64,000 bases of DNA from Terasakiella sp. SH-1. Lineage in GTDB: Bacteria; Pseudomonadota; Alphaproteobacteria; Rhodospirillales; Terasakiellaceae. The notes beneath the pieces are model-generated. The model was not told where the DNA came from, ran no database searches, and saw nothing but the letters and a program-made list of their open reading frames with translations. Positions 43,693 to 52,463 of the stretch are shown one piece after another; position 1 is the first letter of the stretch, and each line of letters opens with the position of its first letter. A program made the position numbers and the translations under genes. Location: positions 1,644,501 to 1,708,500 of the forward strand of contig NZ_CP038255.1 of assembly GCF_004564135.1 (NCBI RefSeq), given 5' to 3'.

Positions 43693-45447
43693 TCAGCCTA
43701 TTGCAGCATCATCAATGAGCAACTGAACAGAGGTTCCGCCTCCCCATGTGTCCAGTTTAAGTCGTCCAGCAATATGCATTTTACGACCATTGTGCTGTAA
43801 CAGGGCCTGACCCAATTCAGAATCTAATGCCCGAAAGGCAATCGCTTTAAGGCGCACACCAAATTGATCCCCTAAGAAACAACGCACATGGTCTTTACCA
43901 ACCACATCAGCGCGCTGTACGAAGACATCATTCAACACAAAACGCGGCTGTGCGTTACCTGAGCCGAATGGACCGACCTGTTCCAGCTCTTCCACCAAGG
44001 CAGGTGTCACAGCACTGGGTGAAATTGCCCCATCATATTTATAGGTCGGTTGGATATTTTGCTCTTTAATCTGCGTGCCAATGCGCTCACTTAAAAAGGC
44101 TTTAAATTCATCCAGCTTGCTTTCTTCAACCGTAAAGCCTGCTGCCATGGCATGACCGCCGCCTTTTTGCAGTAAACCAGACTGTCGCGCGGCAATAATC
44201 GTTGTACCCAGGTCCACCCCACTAACAGAACGGCCAGAACCATGCCCCACCCCATCAGACAGGGCAATAACACAAGCTGGCAGACTGTAGCGTTCTTTTA
44301 AGCGCGAGGCCACGATCCCAATCACACCGGGATGCCAATCTTGCCCGACAGCGACCACAACACTGCTGTGTTCCTCTCCATCGACTTGGGCAATGGCTTC
44401 ATCCAAAACCGTCTGCTCCAGCTCTTTGCGGTCTTTGTTATAGCCATCAAGCTGGGCTGCAATTTCTGCGGCCAAAGACGGGTTATCAGAAGAGAGTAAA
44501 TTTGCGCCTAAATAGGATTCCCCAACACGCCCACCAGCATTCACACGGGGACCTAACACAAAACCTGCATGATAGGCTTCCGGTGTTTCATTAACGCCTG
44601 CCACATCGGCCAAAGCTGCCAGCCCTGCATTGCCACGACGCGCCATAACCTTAAGCCCCTGAATAACGAAAGCCCGGTTTAACCCTGTTAGCGGCACCAC
44701 ATCGCACACGGTTCCCAAGGCAACCAGATCAAGGAGCTGGCGCAGGTCCGGTTCTTTTCTTTCCTCTCCAAACCAATCCGCCTCACGCAACGCCCGGTTC
44801 ACCCCAACAGCAAAGATGAAAGTCATTCCCACCGCTGCTAAATGAGCGTAACGGCCATCTTCATCAAGACGTTTGGGGTTAATCACAGACACACTGTCAG
44901 GCAGCTTCACTTCGGCTTCGTGGTGATCCACGACAACCACATCTAAGCCGATGGACTGGGCATGGGCCAAAGGTTCAAAGGATGTCGTACCGCAATCCAC
45001 GGTAATGACGACCTCAACTCCTTGCTTCTTCAACAGGTCCATGGCATCCACATTAGGGCCATAGCCTTCTTCAAGGCGGTCCGGAATATAGATGGTTGAT
45101 TGTGCCCCTACCCCATTTAGGAAACGACGCAACAAGGCAGATGACGTCGCCCCATCCACATCGTAATCCCCAAAGATTGCAATCAGCTTACCTTCTTGAA
45201 TAGCCTTTGCAACGCAGCCTACCCCTTCGGCCATACCTTTAAAATGATTGGGATCAGGCAACAGGTCGCGCAACGTCGGACTTAAGAAAGTCGGGGCTTC
45301 ATCCAGTGTCACCCCACGCGCTGCCATGACACGGGCTGTGAGTTCACTGACGTTTAAACGTTGAGATAAAGCCATGGCTGTACGTTCATCGAACTCGCGT
45401 ACAAGCCATTGTTTAGCGGAAACTGATTTTTCAATGTGAAATGACAA
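43693..45447 (-). CDS. recJ: single-stranded-DNA-specific exonuclease RecJ
   Basis: A 584-residue 5'-3' exonuclease for recombination and repair. DHH-family metal motifs: IFGDYDVDGATSSALL (about 92-107), TVDCGTTSFE, VVVVDHHEAEVKLP (about 170-183), then DHHA1-type GVIGIVASRLKERY and GHGSGRSVSGVDLG. The OB-like C-terminal domain follows. Length is typical. The start is TTG with GAGG upstream. A terminator separates it from glpX, so it has its own promoter or relies on read-through. Confidence 0.96.
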   Translation of the reverse strand: MSFHIEKSVSAKQWLVREFDERTAMALSQRLNVSELTARVMAARGVTLDEAPTFLSPTLRDLLPDPNHFKGMAEGVGCVAKAIQEGKLIAIFGDYDVDGATSSALLRRFLNGVGAQSTIYIPDRLEEGYGPNVDAMDLLKKQGVEVVITVDCGTTSFEPLAHAQSIGLDVVVVDHHEAEVKLPDSVSVINPKRLDEDGRYAHLAAVGMTFIFAVGVNRALREADWFGEERKEPDLRQLLDLVALGTVCDVVPLTGLNRAFVIQGLKVMARRGNAGLAALADVAGVNETPEAYHAGFVLGPRVNAGGRVGESYLGANLLSSDNPSLAAEIAAQLDGYNKDRKELEQTVLDEAIAQVDGEEHSSVVVAVGQDWHPGVIGIVASRLKERYSLPACVIALSDGVGHGSGRSVSGVDLGTTIIAARQSGLLQKGGGHAMAAGFTVEESKLDEFKAFLSERIGTQIKEQNIQPTYKYDGAISPSAVTPALVEELEQVGPFGSGNAQPRFVLNDVFVQRADVVGKDHVRCFLGDQFGVRLKAIAFRALDSELGQALLQHNGRKMHIAGRLKLDTWGGGTSVQLLIDDAAIG

Positions 45448-45470
45448 GGGAAACCATCCTCTTTATAGAA

Positions 45471-45497
45471 AAAAGTAACCCCGCAACAAGTGCGGGG
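45471..45497 (-). terminator. terminator between glpX and recJ
   Basis: On the minus strand CCCCGCA, CTTGT, TGCGGGG, then TTACTTTTTT. It ends the hom-glpX transcript. Confidence 0.85.
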
Positions 45498-45519
45498 TGA
45501 CGGTTAATCATATGACGTT

Positions 45520-46500
45520 CTATTCTTCCAAAAGACCAGCACGTTCCAGGTCGTGATGGGCTTCCACAAAACGGATTGTTCCGCTGCGTGAATTCATAAC
45601 GAGTGAATGGGTCTTGGCATTTGCCCCGACACGTTTAACACCTTCCAACAAGGCACCATCCGTGACCCCTGTAGCTGCAAACATCACTTGCCCCTTCACC
45701 AGATCATCAAGGGAATATTTTTTGTCCAAGTCTTCAACCCCCATAGAGGCTGCAAGCCTACGCTCTTCCGGTTTTCTGAAGACCAGACGGCCCTGGAATT
45801 GCCCACCAATGCAACGAAGGGCAACGGCACCCAGCACCCCCTCAAGAGCACCCCCGATCCCAATGTAAACATCAATACCGCTAGAAGGCTGACTGGTTGC
45901 GATCACCGCAGAAACATCCCCATCCGGGATCAGCTTAATGCGTGCGCCAGTTTCGCGAATGGCTGCAATAATACCGTCATGACGTGGGCGTTCCAACACA
46001 CAGACAACCAGGTCCTGAACCTCACACCCCTTGGCGTCGGCAATAGCACGCAGATTTTCTTCCGGTGTGGCATCCAGATCAATAATATCAGCAGGCAAGC
46101 CACCACCAACAGCGATTTTATTCATATAAACAGGTGGAGCCTGAAACAGGTTACCCCGTTCTGCCATGGCCACGATGGACAAGGCATTCGGCCCCCCCTT
46201 AGCCGCAGAGGTGATACATTCCAGCGGCTCAAGTGCAAAATCAATCTGCGGGCCTTCACCCAGACCGACTTTCTCACCCGTAAACAAAATTGGGTTATGC
46301 TCTTCATCACCTTCACCAATGACCACACGACCATCCAGTGACATAGCATTCAAGGCATCGCGCAAGGCAATCGCTGCTGTACGATCAGCTTCTTCCTCAT
46401 CACCACGCCCCATATAAGAAGAGGCAGCAATAGCTGCGGCTTCGGTCGCACGAACAGCTTCAAGGGCAAGATTACGGTTAATTCCGGCTAATTGAGACAT
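45520..46500 (-). CDS. glpX: class II fructose-1,6-bisphosphatase
   Basis: A 326-residue GlpX enzyme of gluconeogenesis. Motifs GRGDEEEADRTAAIALRDAL (32-51), VIGEGDEEHNPILFTGEKVG, the EPLECITSAAKGGPNALSI loop and IGIGGALEGVLGAVALRCIG are diagnostic. Length fits. It lies 15 bp behind hom in the same direction, and a terminator follows. Gene order aminotransferase-hom-glpX-recJ is common in Alphaproteobacteria. Confidence 0.96.
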   Translation of the reverse strand: MSQLAGINRNLALEAVRATEAAAIAASSYMGRGDEEEADRTAAIALRDALNAMSLDGRVVIGEGDEEHNPILFTGEKVGLGEGPQIDFALEPLECITSAAKGGPNALSIVAMAERGNLFQAPPVYMNKIAVGGGLPADIIDLDATPEENLRAIADAKGCEVQDLVVCVLERPRHDGIIAAIRETGARIKLIPDGDVSAVIATSQPSSGIDVYIGIGGALEGVLGAVALRCIGGQFQGRLVFRKPEERRLAASMGVEDLDKKYSLDDLVKGQVMFAATGVTDGALLEGVKRVGANAKTHSLVMNSRSGTIRFVEAHHDLERAGLLEE

Positions 46501-46515
46501 GGCTCAATGCCTCCA

Positions 46516-47808
46516 TTAAAAGTCTTCGATACGGATCATACGCGGTGTTTCAACAACACTGTCAAGCGCACCAATCCCGTCCAATGCCTTCAACATAGCG
46601 TCTTCGCTTGTCTCATGCAGGGTCAAAACCAATGGTACAGCTTCACCCGGTGCGCGGTTGCGTTGAACGATTGTTTCCATGGAAACATTATGTTCTTTTA
46701 ACACACCTGCGATATCGGCAAAGACGCCCGGCTTATCCACCACCATCAGGCGGACATAATAAGAGCCCTTGTGCCCTGCCAAGGAGGCAGAAGACAGTTT
46801 TTCAAGCTTATCTGCGGGAACGGAGAATGTCGGCACAGACAGGCCACGGGCCACATCAACCAGATCACCCACAACAGCAGAGGCTGTCGGGCCTTCACCA
46901 GCACCACGGCCTTGCAAGACAACCTTATCAACAAAGTTACCTTCCACCACAACGGCGTTAAAAACATCTTCCACCTGAGAAATCGGTGTGGATTTTGACA
47001 CCATGCAGGGGTGAACGCGCTGTTCAACAGTCCCGTTTTGACGAGACGTAATACCCAGAAGCTTGATGCGATAGCCCAGTTCTTCAGCAAATTCGATATC
47101 GATTGGCGAGACATGGCGGATGCCTTCTGTCTGCACACCGTCGAAATCAACTTCACAGCCAAAGGCCACGCTGGTCAGGATTGCAAGCTTATGGGCAGCA
47201 TCAATGCCATCCACATCAAAGGTCGGGTCGGCTTCGGCATAACCGAGGTCTTGAGCTTCTGACAGGATCACATCAAAATCACGGCCTGTTTCACGCATAT
47301 TGGTCAGCATATAGTTACAAGTACCGTTCAAGATACCGTAAACACGGCTGAAACCGTTGCCTGCCAAACCTTCGCGCAGGGTCTTGATGATCGGAATACC
47401 GCCAGCAACGGCGGCTTCATATAAAACAGAAACGCCTTTTTCTTCGGCTGCTTTCGCCAAGGCAGTGCCATGATGGGCGATCAAGGCTTTGTTCGCTGTA
47501 ATCACATGCTTGCCATTTTCAATGGCTTTTTCACACAGTGCTTTGGCAATGCCGTCAGACCCGCCGATGAGTTCGACAACCGCATCGACATTATCATCGG
47601 TTGCCATATCAACCGGGTTATCATACCAGGTCATCGCGTCAAGGGAGACACCACGATCGCGGTTACGATCACGGGCACTGACGGCCACAACTTCGATCAT
47701 ACGGCCACTGCGTGCAGCAATCGCCCCTTTATTATCATTGAGAACTTTAATTACACCGGCACCAACAGTGCCAAGGCCAGCAATGGCAATTTTTAATGGC
47801 TTGTCCAT
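46516..47808 (-). CDS. hom: homoserine dehydrogenase
   Basis: A 430-residue enzyme reducing aspartate semialdehyde to homoserine (Thr/Met branch). Rossmann motif IAIAGLGTVGAGVIKVL at the N-terminus, catalytic region YEAAVAGGIPIIKTLREGLA, GILNGTCNYMLTNMRETG and AEADPTFDVDGIDAAHKLAI, and a C-terminal ACT domain (YYVRLMVVDKPGVFADIAGV, about 352-371) for threonine feedback. It follows the aminotransferase gene by 48 bp and precedes glpX by 15 bp. Confidence 0.97.
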   Translation of the reverse strand: MDKPLKIAIAGLGTVGAGVIKVLNDNKGAIAARSGRMIEVVAVSARDRNRDRGVSLDAMTWYDNPVDMATDDNVDAVVELIGGSDGIAKALCEKAIENGKHVITANKALIAHHGTALAKAAEEKGVSVLYEAAVAGGIPIIKTLREGLAGNGFSRVYGILNGTCNYMLTNMRETGRDFDVILSEAQDLGYAEADPTFDVDGIDAAHKLAILTSVAFGCEVDFDGVQTEGIRHVSPIDIEFAEELGYRIKLLGITSRQNGTVEQRVHPCMVSKSTPISQVEDVFNAVVVEGNFVDKVVLQGRGAGEGPTASAVVGDLVDVARGLSVPTFSVPADKLEKLSSASLAGHKGSYYVRLMVVDKPGVFADIAGVLKEHNVSMETIVQRNRAPGEAVPLVLTLHETSEDAMLKALDGIGALDSVVETPRMIRIEDF

Positions 47809-47856
47809 GGTTCACTTAACCTGAAAAACAAGAGAAAAGAAAAAGGTTCAAATAAC

Positions 47857-49053
47857 TTACAGTGCTTCGCCTGCATTATGCGTTCGCATGAACTGCTTGA
47901 TGTTACGCACGGCTTGGCGAATACGGTGAACGTTTTCCACCAGACCGATCCGCACGTAACCTTCGCCATGTTCACCAAAGCCAACACCTGGGGCAACAGC
48001 AACTTGGGCTTCTTTCAACAACAGCTTGGAAAATTCAAGCGAGCCGAGATGTGCAAATTTTTCCGGAATTGGTGCCCAAGCAAACATGGTTGCTGGTGGG
48101 CTTGGAATATCCCAACCTGCCGCAGCCAACCCTTCAATCAACACATCACGGCGTTGTTTATAAAGGGCACGAATTTCATCCACACAATCTTGCGGACCGT
48201 TCAATGCAGCCGCAGCCGCCACCTGTACAGGTGTGAATGCACCATAATCCAGATAGGATTTAATACGCGTCAGTGCCCCAATCAGCTGTTTATTACCTGT
48301 GGCATAACCAATACGCCAACCTGCCATGGAATATGTTTTCGACATGGAGGTAAATTCAACAGCGATATCCCAAGCGCCTTTCACCTGCAGAATGCTCGGC
48401 GGTGGGTTATCATCAAAATAGATTTCTGCATAAGCCAGATCAGACAGGATCCAGATGTTATTTGCCTTACAAAAATCAACAATTTCCTGATAGAACGCCA
48501 GATCACAAACACAAGCCGTCGGGTTGCTCGGATAGTTAATCACAACAGCAGACGGTTTTGGCAAGCTGTGTTGAACGGCACGTTTCAACGCTTCCAACAT
48601 ATCTTCGCCCGGATAGGCCGGGATGTTGCGCACAGACGCACCTGCGATCATAAAACCGAAATGGTGGATCGGATAAGACGGGTTTGGCACCAAAATCACA
48701 TCACCGGGCGTGGTGATGGCGGATGCCAGATTTGCCAAGCCTTCTTTAGAGCCCAGCGTCACAACAGTTTCGCTTTCCGGATCAACCTTCACCCCAAAAC
48801 GACGTTCGTAATATTCAGCATTGGCTCTGCGCAAGCCCTTGATACCACGCGAAACAGAATAGCCATGTGTTTTCGGGTTTTGGACCGTTTCCACCAGCTT
48901 ATCAACGATATGTTTGGGCGTTGCGGAATCTGGATTACCCATCCCGAAGTCAATGATGTCTTCCCCCGCCGCTCGCGCCGCTGCCTTCATTGCATTTACT
49001 TCAGCAAAGACATACGGGGGCAAACGTTTAATGCGGTGAAAATCTTGTTCCAT
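47857..49053 (-). CDS. class I/II aminotransferase, LL-diaminopimelate / alanine type
   Basis: A 398-residue PLP enzyme. Lys in SMSKTYSMAGWRIGY binds the cofactor; NYPSNPTACVCDL and SDLAYAEIYFDDNPPPSI are the usual PLP and substrate loops. Sequence is of the AlaC/LL-DAP-aminotransferase-like group placed before hom in Alphaproteobacteria; the usual database name is LL-diaminopimelate aminotransferase, while the E. coli relative AlaC makes alanine. The exact amino donor is not certain. Confidence 0.85.
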   Translation of the reverse strand: MEQDFHRIKRLPPYVFAEVNAMKAAARAAGEDIIDFGMGNPDSATPKHIVDKLVETVQNPKTHGYSVSRGIKGLRRANAEYYERRFGVKVDPESETVVTLGSKEGLANLASAITTPGDVILVPNPSYPIHHFGFMIAGASVRNIPAYPGEDMLEALKRAVQHSLPKPSAVVINYPSNPTACVCDLAFYQEIVDFCKANNIWILSDLAYAEIYFDDNPPPSILQVKGAWDIAVEFTSMSKTYSMAGWRIGYATGNKQLIGALTRIKSYLDYGAFTPVQVAAAAALNGPQDCVDEIRALYKQRRDVLIEGLAAAGWDIPSPPATMFAWAPIPEKFAHLGSLEFSKLLLKEAQVAVAPGVGFGEHGEGYVRIGLVENVHRIRQAVRNIKQFMRTHNAGEAL

Positions 49054-49094
49054 GACCTCAAAAGACCTTCCAGATTTAGGGATTAAAATAAAAG

Positions 49095-49156
49095 AGGCTT
49101 TCCGAATAGAAAGCGCATAGTGCTTTAGACCACAGGTGCGCCCAAACGGAAAGCCT
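49095..49156 (-). terminator. terminator with extended, branched loop
   Basis: Outer stem AGGCTTTCCG/CGGAAAGCCT (10 bp, perfect), on the minus strand followed by CTTTTATTTT. The 42-base loop can form a second stem with AAAGCGC/GTGCTTT. It follows the OmpA-like gene; CCTAA-AA-TTAGG at 49154-49165 adds a small hairpin before it. Confidence 0.65.
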
Positions 49157-49191
49157 AAAATTAGGTTTCAGCGTGTTTTTTTTCGTGGAAA

Positions 49192-50412
49192 TTAATAATC
49201 CACAAAAATTTCCGTACGGCGATTTCCTGCTTCACCAGAAGGCATAACTTCTTGATACAACGGCTGCGTATCAGAAACCCCACCAACGAAGAGGCGATTA
49301 CCCGGCACACCAAGATTCAGCAATTCGCGTGCGACCATATCGGCACGACCAACGGAAAGCTTCAAATTCACCGCCTGATGGCGTTCTGGTGCCATATTAC
49401 GTGTACGCGAACTTGCATGCCCAACCACACGGATCACCCCGCCCTGCTGGCGATGAATGCTTGTCACTTCACGCAAAATACGCAAATCTTCGGCCGTCAA
49501 ATGTGCAGAACCATTGCCAAACTGAATGGTCGCCACCTGAAACGAGCCTGTAAACATAGACGGATTAAACCGCGTCATGGACAAAGCTTGCCCCTGTTGC
49601 ACCACATTGGGCTCTGTCATCATTGCAGAAGACACCGGGCGACGAACATCTGTCTGTACGGTTTGAGACAAAGATGCATATTGCGGCTGATACTGCTGCT
49701 GACCATAATTCACAGCTTGACGCGCCACACCACCACTGGAAACCACAACGGTTTCAAATGGATGCCCACCAATGGACAGGGTATCGCGCATTTGCACCGC
49801 CATCATGTCACCGCTTGGACGGGTTTGCGCAATATTTGCCGCATAAATTTCGCTCACACTGCGATTATCAGCTGGCTGCTCTGCCATTTGCGGCGCGGCC
49901 ACAGGCTGTTGCTGTGGTTGCGGCGGCGTTAAGGTCAACTGTTGCTGCGACTTTTGAACAGGTTTAGCAACGACCATAGGCTTAGGCGGAATTGCCGGGG
50001 CTGCAGCCATTTCGATTTCAGATTTGCGCACCGGGGCAACAGGTGCCGCCTTCGGAGCTGGTGCTTTTTCGACCACAACTTTTTTGGCATCACCCAACGG
50101 GTTAACCACGTCACCTTGACGCATCACTTGCTGCGCATACTGACGAGAGGGCTTTTTCGCAGCCACAAAACCGGAGGCAATCTCTTGTTTTTCAGGTTGC
50201 ACAGCAGGAGCCGCAGCAGCCGCGTCTTGTGTTTGCGGTTGAGGGGTATTGGCAGCTTGTGCTTCACCATCATTGAAATATTCAACAGAAGAACGGTACC
50301 ATTCCACCGGGTTAACGGCATCTGGCACAGATGAACACCCGACCAACAGCAACGGTGCAGCCATAACGGTTGCCTGCAAAACCAGCTTTTTCTTCAGCGC
50401 TTTGGTGAACAT
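49192..50412 (-). CDS. OmpA-family lipoprotein with long Pro/Gln-rich linker
   Basis: A 406-residue lipoprotein. The signal peptide ends in a lipobox LLVGC (Cys about 26), so the protein is lipid-anchored. A low-complexity Pro/Gln/Ala stretch spans about 55-190, then a C-terminal OmpA peptidoglycan-binding domain at about 290-406 (QFGNGSAHLTAEDLRILREV, IRVVGHASSRTRNMAPE, NRRTEIFVDY). ATG at 50412 is chosen over 50415. It probably ties the outer membrane to the cell wall. The tail is followed by the branched terminator. Confidence 0.85.
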   Translation of the reverse strand: MFTKALKKKLVLQATVMAAPLLLVGCSSVPDAVNPVEWYRSSVEYFNDGEAQAANTPQPQTQDAAAAAPAVQPEKQEIASGFVAAKKPSRQYAQQVMRQGDVVNPLGDAKKVVVEKAPAPKAAPVAPVRKSEIEMAAAPAIPPKPMVVAKPVQKSQQQLTLTPPQPQQQPVAAPQMAEQPADNRSVSEIYAANIAQTRPSGDMMAVQMRDTLSIGGHPFETVVVSSGGVARQAVNYGQQQYQPQYASLSQTVQTDVRRPVSSAMMTEPNVVQQGQALSMTRFNPSMFTGSFQVATIQFGNGSAHLTAEDLRILREVTSIHRQQGGVIRVVGHASSRTRNMAPERHQAVNLKLSVGRADMVARELLNLGVPGNRLFVGGVSDTQPLYQEVMPSGEAGNRRTEIFVDY

Positions 50413-50538
50413 CATTTACCCCTCGTATATTAGCCCCGAAACGACGCGTAGTATCTTTATTTCGTTATTGCTTGTGCATAACGGTTAATCGCAATCTAAA
50501 CCATTAGCAGCATAAGGTTAATATAAAATTGAATTTTT

Positions 50539-51066
50539 TTATGATTTTTCTTCACTCATATACTGGGCCGCGACATCAACGTAATGATCTGTGCCATGCT
50601 TTAAGCCGATAATTTGCTCGTCTGTCAGGTCGCGCATCTTCTTGGCCGGGTTTCCGCCCCACAACTCTCCTGACTTCACAATTTTCCCTGGTGTCACCAA
50701 GGCACCGGCGGCCACCATAGCCCCGCTTTCAACAACAGCCCCGTCCAAAACAATTGCGCCCATACCCACAAAAGCACCATCTTCCAGGGTGCAACCGTGG
50801 ATTACAGCATTATGACCGACCAGCACATCATCACCGATATAAGTGCCAAATTTATCCGCCGTCACATGGACAATCGTCCCATCTTGGATATTGGAACGTT
50901 CGCCAATGCGAATTTTTTCAACATCACCGCGCAAAACACAGCCATACCAGATACTGGACTGCGCCCCGATTTCAACATCCCCAATGATCACGGCATTTTC
51001 TGCCACAAACACATCATCGGCAATTTTGGGTTCAGTCCCCTTATAGGTACGAATAAGCGGTTTCAT
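50539..51066 (-). CDS. gamma-carbonic anhydrase-like hexapeptide protein
   Basis: A 175-residue left-handed beta-helix of the gamma-CA group (YrdA/PaaY-like). Hexapeptide turns run from about 12 to 140; His in IVHVTAD and the pair in VGHNAVIHG are the three Zn ligands. C-terminal LWGGNPAKKMRDLTDEQI is the usual cap. Carbonic anhydrase activity is possible but not certain in this group. It lies 9 bp behind the alpha/beta hydrolase gene in the same direction. Confidence 0.9.
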   Translation of the reverse strand: MKPLIRTYKGTEPKIADDVFVAENAVIIGDVEIGAQSSIWYGCVLRGDVEKIRIGERSNIQDGTIVHVTADKFGTYIGDDVLVGHNAVIHGCTLEDGAFVGMGAIVLDGAVVESGAMVAAGALVTPGKIVKSGELWGGNPAKKMRDLTDEQIIGLKHGTDHYVDVAAQYMSEEKS

Positions 51067-51075
51067 ATTTTCTTC

Positions 51076-51771
51076 CTAGTTCTGTAGCCAATAACGCAAA
51101 AGGGCGGTGACGGCTTCGGGTTGTTCCATGGTGGATAGATGCCCACAATTTTCAATTTCCACAAGAGAAGAGTTCAAAATTTCTTCTGCCATTTGTCGGG
51201 CAACCTTAACAGGCGTCATTCCGTCTTGTCGCCCCACAACGATTAACACGGGGCAATCAATCCCCTTTAAATCAGCAAAACTATCCGGCCTGTTTAACAG
51301 GGCTGTTTGCTGGCATAAAAAACCGTCTATCCCAACCCTATGCGCCATCGCATCAATGGCTTTAACCAGCTCTTCATCTTCATAACGCTGGGGGTGGATC
51401 AAACGGCCAAGCAAAAGATTCATCACCTCTTCCAGCCCATGATCCTTTGCCATCTCCATCGTTGAAAGACGAAACTCACGATGTTCTGGCGCATCTGCAA
51501 AAGGCGATGTATCGAGCAAAGCCACCCGATTAATCCGATCAGGGGCCCTGCGCAGCAATTCAAAAGCGACATAACCGCCCATTGACAGTCCGGCGACTGA
51601 AAAACGCGGCGGTGCAGCCTCTAAAATATGGTCCGCGAAAGCAGAAATACTGTCTCCATGTGAAAAGTCTGCGACCCGGATGTCATAATCTTGGGACAAG
51701 GTTTCAATTTGGTGACGCCACAGACCGCGATCACATAATAAACCGGGCAAAAGGAAAAGAGTTTCTTTCAT
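51076..51771 (-). CDS. alpha/beta-fold hydrolase
   Basis: A 231-residue cytoplasmic hydrolase. Nucleophile Ser63 in GLSMGGYVAFEL, acid Asp183 in VVGRQDGMTPV, and His211 in ENCGHLSTMEQPE form the triad; oxyanion segment LLPGLLCDRGLW is at the N-terminus. Substrate not predictable. It is the middle of three co-directed genes: isochorismatase-like (4 bp upstream), this gene, gamma-CA (9 bp downstream). Confidence 0.88.
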   Translation of the reverse strand: MKETLFLLPGLLCDRGLWRHQIETLSQDYDIRVADFSHGDSISAFADHILEAAPPRFSVAGLSMGGYVAFELLRRAPDRINRVALLDTSPFADAPEHREFRLSTMEMAKDHGLEEVMNLLLGRLIHPQRYEDEELVKAIDAMAHRVGIDGFLCQQTALLNRPDSFADLKGIDCPVLIVVGRQDGMTPVKVARQMAEEILNSSLVEIENCGHLSTMEQPEAVTALLRYWLQN

Positions 51772-51775
51772 GGGG

Positions 51776-52324
51776 CTACTTAATCAACGGCAAAATAGAT
51801 TTAAAATCGTCTGTCCCGGCTTGTTGCAGCCATTCAAACATCACCATTTCAGAACTCACAATCTGCGCACCGGCATGGCGCATCCGATCCAGCCCGAGCA
51901 TTTTATTCTCGACCGTGCGAGACGCCACCGCATCTTCCACCACATAGACCTGATAACCTTCATCCAACATATCCAACACAGTTTGGCAGACGCACACGTG
52001 GGTTTCCATGCCACTCACCACAATCTGATTGCGCCCTTTTTCCTTAAGCTCCGCTGCAATCACATCATCGCCCAAACAAGAGAATGTCATTTTTTCAAAC
52101 AGGTAAGCCGAATTAATCAAAGGGGCCAGCACATCAACGGTTTGACCAATCCCGGCGGGGTATTGCTCACTCACCATATGGGGAACACCAAGATGCTGAG
52201 CAGCCTGTAAAAGTTTGTAGTTCACCTCAATGGCGGCTTCCCCGTTCCACATGGCGGGGGCCAGTTTTTGCTGGATATCAACAACAAGAAAGAGGCTTTC
52301 CTGCGGATCAATTTTTAAGGCCAT
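51776..52324 (-). CDS. isochorismatase-family cysteine hydrolase
   Basis: A 182-residue hydrolase with the Asp-Lys-Cys triad: Asp16 in FLVVDIQQKL, Lys78 in LFEKMTFSC and Cys111 in SGMETHVCVCQT. The short size and MVSEQYPAGIG segment fit the YcaC/ISOC1-like subgroup of unknown substrate rather than nicotinamidase. ATG at 52324 is chosen because GGGG is 8 bases upstream; 52330 is too close. First of a three-gene unit, divergent from the helicase. Confidence 0.88.
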   Translation of the reverse strand: MALKIDPQESLFLVVDIQQKLAPAMWNGEAAIEVNYKLLQAAQHLGVPHMVSEQYPAGIGQTVDVLAPLINSAYLFEKMTFSCLGDDVIAAELKEKGRNQIVVSGMETHVCVCQTVLDMLDEGYQVYVVEDAVASRTVENKMLGLDRMRHAGAQIVSSEMVMFEWLQQAGTDDFKSILPLIK

Positions 52325-52463
52325 ATGCATTTCCCCATCGTTTCACACCATCTTTTTTCATGACCCTACCCTATATTGGCGTGATACGAAAGCGCCATGA
52401 TCATTGACTTTGGTGCCCAAATGCATAATATCGCGCGAATTATCTATGATGAAAGACCAGTCA

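Noticed and set aside
45607-46341. 244-residue plus-strand frame opposite glpX
   Set aside because: Antisense shadow of a clear class II fructose bisphosphatase.
47878-49086. 402-residue plus-strand frame opposite the aminotransferase
   Set aside because: Antisense shadow of a well-matched PLP enzyme; long only because of codon bias.
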